From a virus: a stretch of DNA of 43,480 nt. The stretch's first letter is position 1, and the number at the start of each line of letters is the position of its first letter. The DNA lies in the IMG/VR virus record IMGVR_UViG_3300033997_000552, positions 1 through 43,480 of that record; one strand, given 5' to 3'. This document shows positions 39,716-43,480 of this stretch, piece by piece. The notes below the pieces were generated by a model. The model searched no databases. It saw only the letters and a list, made by a program, of their open reading frames with translations, and had not been told where the DNA came from. Position numbers and translations under genes: made by a program.

Positions 39716-39731
39716 CGTCTAGGGGAAACGA

Positions 39732-40043
39732 TTGAACATTCAAGAATTCGACGCCCTGGCGGCGAAGCTGGCCGGAGTCGTCGGCGCCATGGTCTCCATG
39801 CGGTTTCTGCAGGGATCGCGCACCGCGAAGATCAGCATGGCGGCGACCGGCGCGGTGCTCGCGTACTACGGCTCGCCATGGCTCGCAGGCTTTCTCGGGA
39901 TTCCCGAGGGGCTGTCGGGCTTTCTCTGTGGCTTCCTCGGCATGGCCATCATGTCGCGGCTATGGCAAGTCGTGCAGGAAGCGCCCATTGGTGCGCTGTG
40001 GCAAGCGCTGCTCGACCGTGTTCGAGGCAACAGGGGGGTGTGA
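39732..40043 (+). CDS. Holin-like membrane protein
   Basis: A 103-residue protein starting at TTG 39732, which has AGGGGAAACGA directly upstream; no ATG serves. It has about three membrane helices (LAGVVGAMVSMRFL, SMAATGAVLAYYGSPWLAGF, GFLCGFLGMAIMSRL) and a charged tail, like class I holins. It should time lysis by opening the inner membrane. The weak start codon would keep its level low. Confidence 0.78.
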   Translation: MNIQEFDALAAKLAGVVGAMVSMRFLQGSRTAKISMAATGAVLAYYGSPWLAGFLGIPEGLSGFLCGFLGMAIMSRLWQVVQEAPIGALWQALLDRVRGNRGV

Positions 40044-40044
40044 C

Positions 40045-40323
40045 ATGGAAAGCACCATCTACATCACGTTGTGGGCCGTCCTCGCGTTCGTGAGCTGGCT
40101 CATCGTCGCCGGCGGCACTGCGCTGGCGGTCTTTTCGAAATCTATCAAGGACAGCGCGCTGGAGCGCATCGGGCTGTCGGCTGTGTGCCTGACGGCCACG
40201 GGCGCGGCGTGTCGCATCGTGGCCGCAGGCTGGGCCAGCGCCGGCGATGCTGCGCTCGCAGTCGCTGCGGCGTTTTATGTCGCTGCGGTGACGATTAAAC
40301 ATATCAGGGAGACCAAGCAATGA
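40045..40323 (+). CDS. Second holin-like membrane protein
   Basis: A 92-residue protein starting MESTIYITLWAVLAFVSWLI, with GGGGGGTG upstream. It has three hydrophobic segments (residues 5-28, 44-62, 65-85). With the preceding gene it may form a holin/antiholin pair. Which one makes the hole cannot be told from sequence. It overlaps the endolysin start by 4 bp. Confidence 0.72.
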   Translation: MESTIYITLWAVLAFVSWLIVAGGTALAVFSKSIKDSALERIGLSAVCLTATGAACRIVAAGWASAGDAALAVAAAFYVAAVTIKHIRETKQ

Positions 40324-40796
40324 CCTTGTCGCAAATCATCGAGACCGTCATCGATCCCTCGCTGGCCCTGCTGCCGGCCGCCATGAACACGCCGCAGGCG
40401 CGCGTCATGCTGCTGGCGATCGGCCTGCAGGAAAGTCGCTTCATCCATCGCCGGCAGATCGGCGGCCCGGCGCGCGGCTTCTGGCAGTTCGAACAAGGCG
40501 GCGGCGTGCGCGGCGTGCTGGCGCATCCGTCGAGCAGGGACTATGCGATTTCCGTGTGCGATGAGCGCGAGGTCGCCGCGACCGCGCGCGACGTATACAA
40601 CATGCTGGAGCATGACGACGTGCTTGCAGCCGCATTCGCGCGGCTGCTGCTTTGGACGGATCCGGCGCGCTTGCCGCGCATCGGAGACGCCGACGCGGCA
40701 CTGGCGCTGTACTTGCGGACTTGGAGGCCGGGAAAGCCGCATCCGGCGAGCTGGCCAGGTCTGTACGCGCAGGCCGTGGCCGCCGTGGGGGCATGA
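40320..40796 (+). CDS. Endolysin (lysozyme-like)
   Basis: A 158-residue protein. The conserved Glu38 in LAIGLQESRF and the GPARGFWQFEQGGGVRGVL segment are those of lysozyme/transglycosylase-like phage endolysins of Burkholderiales. No signal peptide or SAR helix is evident, so it needs the holin to reach the peptidoglycan. Adjacent holins and spanins confirm the role. Confidence 0.9.
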   Translation: MTLSQIIETVIDPSLALLPAAMNTPQARVMLLAIGLQESRFIHRRQIGGPARGFWQFEQGGGVRGVLAHPSSRDYAISVCDEREVAATARDVYNMLEHDDVLAAAFARLLLWTDPARLPRIGDADAALALYLRTWRPGKPHPASWPGLYAQAVAAVGA

Positions 40797-40797
40797 C

Positions 40798-41064
40798 ATG
40801 CAAGCATTCATTCAGCGCGCCTGGGGCTACACAGTGACCGCCCTGGGCACTATCGCGGCTGTGGTGATGGTGTACCTACAGGGGCGCAGCGCGGGCCGCG
40901 CAGACGAGCGGCAGGACCGCGCGGAACAGATCGACAAGCAAGCCGCTCAGGCGCGGCAGGAGGTGCGCAATGTGCAAGACGACGTGGCACTCAAGGACGA
41001 TGATGCTGTTGCTGATCGTCTCAAGTCTGACTGGTTGCGCGGCCCCGGCCCGCGTGGGCGTTGA
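40798..41064 (+). CDS. Rz: Inner-membrane spanin (Rz-like)
   Basis: An 88-residue protein with an N-terminal membrane anchor (YTVTALGTIAAVVMVYL, residues 10-26) and a coiled coil in the periplasm (DERQDRAEQIDKQAAQARQE). It pairs with the lipoprotein encoded in the +1 frame inside its 3' half to fuse the membranes in the last step of lysis. It is somewhat short for an Rz. Confidence 0.88.
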   Translation: MQAFIQRAWGYTVTALGTIAAVVMVYLQGRSAGRADERQDRAEQIDKQAAQARQEVRNVQDDVALKDDDAVADRLKSDWLRGPGPRGR

Positions 41065-41197
41065 ATACTGCGACCATGCGCGACCGATCTACTTCGACTC
41101 GGCCGCGCAGGTTGACGCAACGCCCGCCCAGGTGCGCAGGCAAGTGCTGACTGTCAATGAAACATGGCGTCGCTTGTGCGAGCAGCGGCGGTCTTAG
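40970..41197 (+). CDS. Rz1: Outer-membrane spanin lipoprotein (Rz1-like)
   Basis: A 75-residue lipoprotein whose signal ends in the lipobox SSLTGC, with Cys23 the acylated residue. It starts inside Rz and extends 133 bp past it, unlike lambda, where Rz1 is wholly nested. The mature part (PARVGVEYCDHARPIYFDSA) is longer than lambda Rz1 and less Pro-rich. Its stop overlaps the convergent lipoprotein gene's stop. Confidence 0.88.
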   Translation: MCKTTWHSRTMMLLLIVSSLTGCAAPARVGVEYCDHARPIYFDSAAQVDATPAQVRRQVLTVNETWRRLCEQRRS

Positions 41198-41568
41198 CGG
41201 CGCGGCGGGGCACAGGTATTCAGTAGCTTTCTGAATTCGCCTTCGGAAACTGAGATGGAATCCTGACCGGAAAAACGGGCACTGACCTTCGACCCCGACG
41301 GCAGGCGGTCAAGAGTGGCCATATACAAGACGCGTGTCTTGAACATCTGATATGTCTCAACAGTGATGTCCACGCTGCCGGAGTCGGGGTAGGGGGTGAC
41401 TTGGATGTAGTCGGCCCCGCTGATCTTCATGCATCGAATAGTATTGTCGATTGATGCTGTGGATTCGTACACCTCTGGGGCTGTCGCTCGGATTTCCTTG
41501 GGTGTCATCGCTACGCATCCGGCCAGGCCGGCGGTAAGCGTGAAGAGGGCCGCTACTTTCTTGGTCAC
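41194..41568 (-). CDS. Accessory lipoprotein
   Basis: A 124-residue lipoprotein: MTKKVAALFTLTAGLAGCVA with the lipobox LAGC and acylated Cys18. The mature beta-rich part (VDITVETYQMFKTRVLYMAT) has two more Cys (RCMK, NTCAP). GGAGACTGACGC precedes the ATG. It is on the opposite strand to the lysis genes and probably expressed in the lysogen; surface changes or superinfection exclusion are possible. No family recognised. Confidence 0.75.
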   Translation of the reverse strand: MTKKVAALFTLTAGLAGCVAMTPKEIRATAPEVYESTASIDNTIRCMKISGADYIQVTPYPDSGSVDITVETYQMFKTRVLYMATLDRLPSGSKVSARFSGQDSISVSEGEFRKLLNTCAPPRR

Positions 41569-41623
41569 GCGTCAGTCTCCAAGTTGATGCGAGACCTTTT
41601 AACACAGCAGTTCGAAAGTGGGT

Positions 41624-41956
41624 TTAGCCGGTTGTGTGAGTGGCCTCCGTGGTCCACTGGATCCACCAGCCCTGGTAGTAGCGCACTCCAGCGATTTCCT
41701 CGAAGCCACAGACCATCATCCCTCTGTCGCTGCCGAACGTCAGGAGCTGCGGCTCAATGAGGTCAGGAATTGCCGCTTTCTGCGTCGCCCCGAACTTGAG
41801 CATGCTGTCCATCGTCAGGACCGACACGTAGCGGTTGAGTGCCTTGTTGAGGATCGAGTACATGCGCACGGCACCGACCACGGGCGCGGCCTGGTCATGA
41901 TCGTGTCGGCGCTCGCCGAGGTGGTGGGTCCGGACGACGGAGCAGAGCAGTTGCAT
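41624..41956 (-). CDS. Gene behind a LexA-type box, unknown function
   Basis: A 110-residue protein (or 79 from ATG 41863). It contains MYSILNKALNRYVSVLTMDS, GATQKAAIPDLIEPQLLTFG, then SDRGMMVCGFEEIAGVRYYQ and GWWIQW. ATG 41956 lies 17 bp from a near-consensus SOS box and has no good ribosome site. The sequence resembles small unknown proteins in phages of related bacteria. SOS control would make it inducible with the prophage, so an induction helper or antirepressor is a possibility, by inference only. Confidence 0.65.
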   Translation of the reverse strand: MQLLCSVVRTHHLGERRHDHDQAAPVVGAVRMYSILNKALNRYVSVLTMDSMLKFGATQKAAIPDLIEPQLLTFGSDRGMMVCGFEEIAGVRYYQGWWIQWTTEATHTTG

Positions 41957-41957
41957 G

Positions 41958-42005
41958 GACTTGCTTGAAATACTGTATGGATAAACAGTATATTTCAGAC
42001 AAGTC
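41958..42005. promoter_or_regulatory. LexA-type SOS box within a 48-bp dyad
   Basis: TACTGTATGGATAAACAGTA (41971-41990) has the CTGT-N8-ACAG form known for gamma- and betaproteobacterial LexA. The symmetry goes on outwards: GACTTGCTTGAAATACTGT on one side and ACAGTATATTTCAGACAAG on the other, with two small offsets. A minus-strand -35 TTGTCT (complement of 41997-42002) and a weak -10 CATACA overlap the box. Confidence 0.8.
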
Positions 42006-42224
42006 CTAGCGCAATTTGGCCCCGTTTTTCGATTGATTGTCCAGATCGTCCCGGATGGCCATCAGATCAAGCGCCTTGCATGCAAGCTCAAGCATGTGCG
42101 GCAGCTCGTCGGCTTTCGCAAGATATCCCGCGTATGTCCGCCGACTGACGCCCAGGGCGACGGCAGCGGTGTCGTATGTATAGCCATGGCGCGCTTGCCA
42201 CTCTCGTAGATCATTTGCTGTCAT
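42006..42224 (-). CDS. Small helix-turn-helix protein
   Basis: A 72-residue protein starting MTANDLREWQARHGYTYDTA. AAVALGVSRRTYAGYLAKAD is a clear helix-turn-helix, then PHMLELACKALDLMAIRDDL. It overlaps the upstream gene by 14 bp and stops next to the SOS-box dyad. It resembles small Xre/YdaS-like regulators; targets unknown, although regulation of its own block is possible. Confidence 0.72.
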   Translation of the reverse strand: MTANDLREWQARHGYTYDTAAVALGVSRRTYAGYLAKADELPHMLELACKALDLMAIRDDLDNQSKNGAKLR

Positions 42225-42738
42225 TGCGTTTTGCTCGCTGCATCCATTCGTTCGCCCGCTCCCCCCAGCCAGCCGGCTTGGGCGCTTTCGCAGCGGCGAG
42301 CAGCGCGGCCGCAGTTGTGGGGTGCATGGGCTTGCCGCGCTTTGTCTCAGCCATCTTTGCGCGGCTCTCGGCGGATGCCGCTCGTTCCCGGCCACGCGCT
42401 GCGGCTTCGGACGGGACGCCGGTGCGCTCTTGCTTGAGCTTGCGCGTTCCCGGCGTAGTCTGGCCGACGCCCAAGGCTTGCCGCCACATCCATACTTTTG
42501 TCGCTCCGACGCCCCAATGATGCCGAATGGCCGCGACGCTTTCCGTTCGCACCGCGCGCGCCAGCTCCCCGGTCAAGATCAGGGCCGCGCGGCCGGTTTT
42601 TTTTCGGCGAGGCCAGGGAATCGGCGCGTCGGTCCAGCCGCCGACCTCAAGCCGCCCGTCAATTTCGTCGTCGATCCAGTCGCCGGGGCGGCACCGGGGC
42701 GCGACGTAGGGACCGCCGATCAGTTCAGGCGCTTGCAT
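42211..42738 (-). CDS. Accessory protein, unknown function
   Basis: A 175-residue, basic protein starting MQAPELIGGPYVAPRCRPGD. It has WIDDEIDGRLEVGGWTDAPI, then a helical stretch (AALILTGELARAVRTESVAA) and GATKVWMWRQALGVG, with a charged C-terminus (AAASAESRAKMAETK-like). I know similar proteins only as hypothetical, scattered in mobile regions. The WGVGATKVWMWRQ piece could be a DNA-binding helix pair. Confidence 0.65.
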   Translation of the reverse strand: MQAPELIGGPYVAPRCRPGDWIDDEIDGRLEVGGWTDAPIPWPRRKKTGRAALILTGELARAVRTESVAAIRHHWGVGATKVWMWRQALGVGQTTPGTRKLKQERTGVPSEAAARGRERAASAESRAKMAETKRGKPMHPTTAAALLAAAKAPKPAGWGERANEWMQRAKRNDSK

Positions 42739-42961
42739 GCTTGGCAGCCTCAAGCGCCGCCTGGACCTTGCGCTGATCAAGCACGGACGCCGCGCCAGCG
42801 CGCATCATGACGAGTACGCCCGTCTGCCTGTTGCGCGCCAGAGCGCCTATTTCGTCCCCTCGCTGCACTGTCCCAAGCATGTCCCAGCCGGGGAGTGCTG
42901 CGTGCTGATAGAGACGCCAGGCGCCGCCTGGCGTCACCAAAAGGCGTGCCCTATTGCTCAT
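42725..42961 (-). CDS. Small accessory protein, unknown function
   Basis: A 78-residue protein starting MSNRARLLVTPGGAWRLYQH. It ends in a helix (LDQRKVQAALEAAKHASA). It overlaps the genes on both sides by 14 and 11 bp, so it is read as part of the leftward block. A beta-rich centre suggests a compact fold. Function unknown. Confidence 0.65.
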   Translation of the reverse strand: MSNRARLLVTPGGAWRLYQHAALPGWDMLGTVQRGDEIGALARNRQTGVLVMMRAGAASVLDQRKVQAALEAAKHASA

Positions 42962-43241
42962 TGCTAGCCTTGTACAGCCTCATCGCGTAGTCGGCCGCTG
43001 AATTCTCGTCGAATTGCGCCCCTGCTGAAGCGATGAATTCCAAGTGGGCCATGATGCTTTCGCGGTCGCCTTTGTGATCTTCAGCGGCGAAGTGTGCATA
43101 CTGGCCGGCCAGCATTTCGGGGGTGAATTCGTGTCCCCCCTGGATATCCAAGCCCTCGCAAGTCCCCGCGTTGATGAGTTCCACGACTCGCTCGACGGTA
43201 TGGGCATTTTGAAGGGCGCGGCTGATGGTGATGTTTTCCAT
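42951..43241 (-). CDS. Small acidic accessory protein
   Basis: A 96-residue protein starting MENITISRALQNAHTVERVV from ATG 43241, which has GGAG eight bases upstream; ATG 43253 has none. It is acidic and helical (HFAAEDHKGDRESIMAHLEF). Acidic small phage proteins sometimes mimic DNA, but nothing specific supports that here. Confidence 0.65.
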   Translation of the reverse strand: MENITISRALQNAHTVERVVELINAGTCEGLDIQGGHEFTPEMLAGQYAHFAAEDHKGDRESIMAHLEFIASAGAQFDENSAADYAMRLYKASNEQ

Positions 43242-43281
43242 GATCGACTCCAAAAAGGGATGCTGCCTGTTCGGCAGAAAG

Positions 43282-43297
43282 GCCCGCCGTAGCGGGC
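43282..43297 (-). terminator. Weak hairpin after the last small gene
   Basis: GCCCGC TACG GCGGGC on the minus strand, followed by CTTTCT. The stem is good and the T tract poor, so it may act as a partial terminator between the genes at 43307 and 43241. Confidence 0.45.
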
Positions 43298-43306
43298 TGT
43301 CCTCGG

Positions 43307-43480
43307 TTAAGCGAGACGGTCAGAAAGGTCGCGGTCAGTCAGATGACCGAACAGGAACCAACCTTCGGTGTTGGTGTTCGGCATGGTGCCGTAGACATGG
43401 ATATCTCCGTTGGAGACGATGCGGTACTTGCGGGCGCCGAACTTAGCGATCAGAGCGCTGCGGATTTGCGTGGTCGTCAT
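43307..43480 (-). CDS. Small conserved phage protein at window edge
   Basis: A 57-residue protein, MTTTQIRSALIAKFGARKYR, then IVSNGDIHVYGTMPNTNTEG and WFLFGHLTD. The start codon is the last three bases of the window, so the gene is complete but its ribosome site is not visible. The same kind of short protein occurs in other phages of Burkholderiales. Function unknown. Confidence 0.72.
   Translation of the reverse strand: MTTTQIRSALIAKFGARKYRIVSNGDIHVYGTMPNTNTEGWFLFGHLTDRDLSDRLA

Noticed and set aside
43307-43314. TTAAGCGA as a further operator half site
   Set aside because: No matching second half, it lies at a gene's stop codon, and about one exact 8-mer is expected by chance in this length.

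Overview
The window is an almost complete temperate phage genome, most likely a prophage. No host gene is visible. It starts on the stop codon of a tyrosine integrase and ends on the start codon of a small phage gene. The high GC content, codon use and gene types suggest a host in the Burkholderiales, with Bordetella or Achromobacter as best guesses. The host is inferred, not proven.

Layout. (1) Positions 1-10,800 form a leftward (minus strand) early operon of tightly overlapping genes. It runs from pL through a pentapeptide-repeat protein, small membrane proteins, an HNH nuclease, a RecE-like exonuclease with a RecT-like annealing partner, many small unknown genes, an ASCH/PUA-like protein, an excisionase and the integrase. 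One membrane-anchored gene (4537-4818) lies the opposite way inside it. (2) Positions 10,840-12,653 are a lambda-type immunity region. It holds three 17-bp operators spaced exactly 23 bp apart at pL, a terminator, a signal-peptide protein coupled to the repressor, a two-HTH S24 repressor, matching operators at pR, and a YdaS/Cro-like gene. (3) Positions 12,721-18,754 are the rightward early operon: a CII-like protein, NinB, a homing-type nuclease, an O-like initiator with the origin inside its gene, a probable P-like partner, RusA and a Q-like antiterminator followed by a late promoter and terminator. Two small minus-strand genes sit inside it.

(4) Positions 19,529-39,666 are late structural genes: terminase, portal, Mu F-like protein, protease/scaffold, cement protein, capsid, connectors, DUF3383 sheath, tube, tail chaperone with a candidate -1 frameshift, tape measure with lysozyme domain, and baseplate, spike, wedge, J, DUF2612, fibre and fibre-chaperone genes. 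This is a contractile (myovirus) tail driven by lambda-like regulation. (5) Positions 39,732-41,197 are the lysis cassette: two holin-like proteins, an endolysin and nested Rz/Rz1 spanins. (6) Positions 41,194-43,480 are a leftward accessory block with a lipoprotein, a gene behind a near-consensus LexA box, an HTH protein and four unknown genes.

How it works together. The repressor should hold pL and pR through the shared operators while it and its secreted partner gene are expressed. RecA-stimulated self-cleavage would open both operons, replication would start inside the O-like gene, and the Q-like protein would let late transcription pass the terminator at 18,803-18,833. The most notable points are the matched operator arrays with a probably leaderless cro, the repressor-coupled secreted protein, an amber codon in an otherwise intact coupled gene, the LexA box inside a 48-bp dyad, the two-part origin, and several tiny coupled genes. 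I did not find a clear, entirely new multi-gene system.
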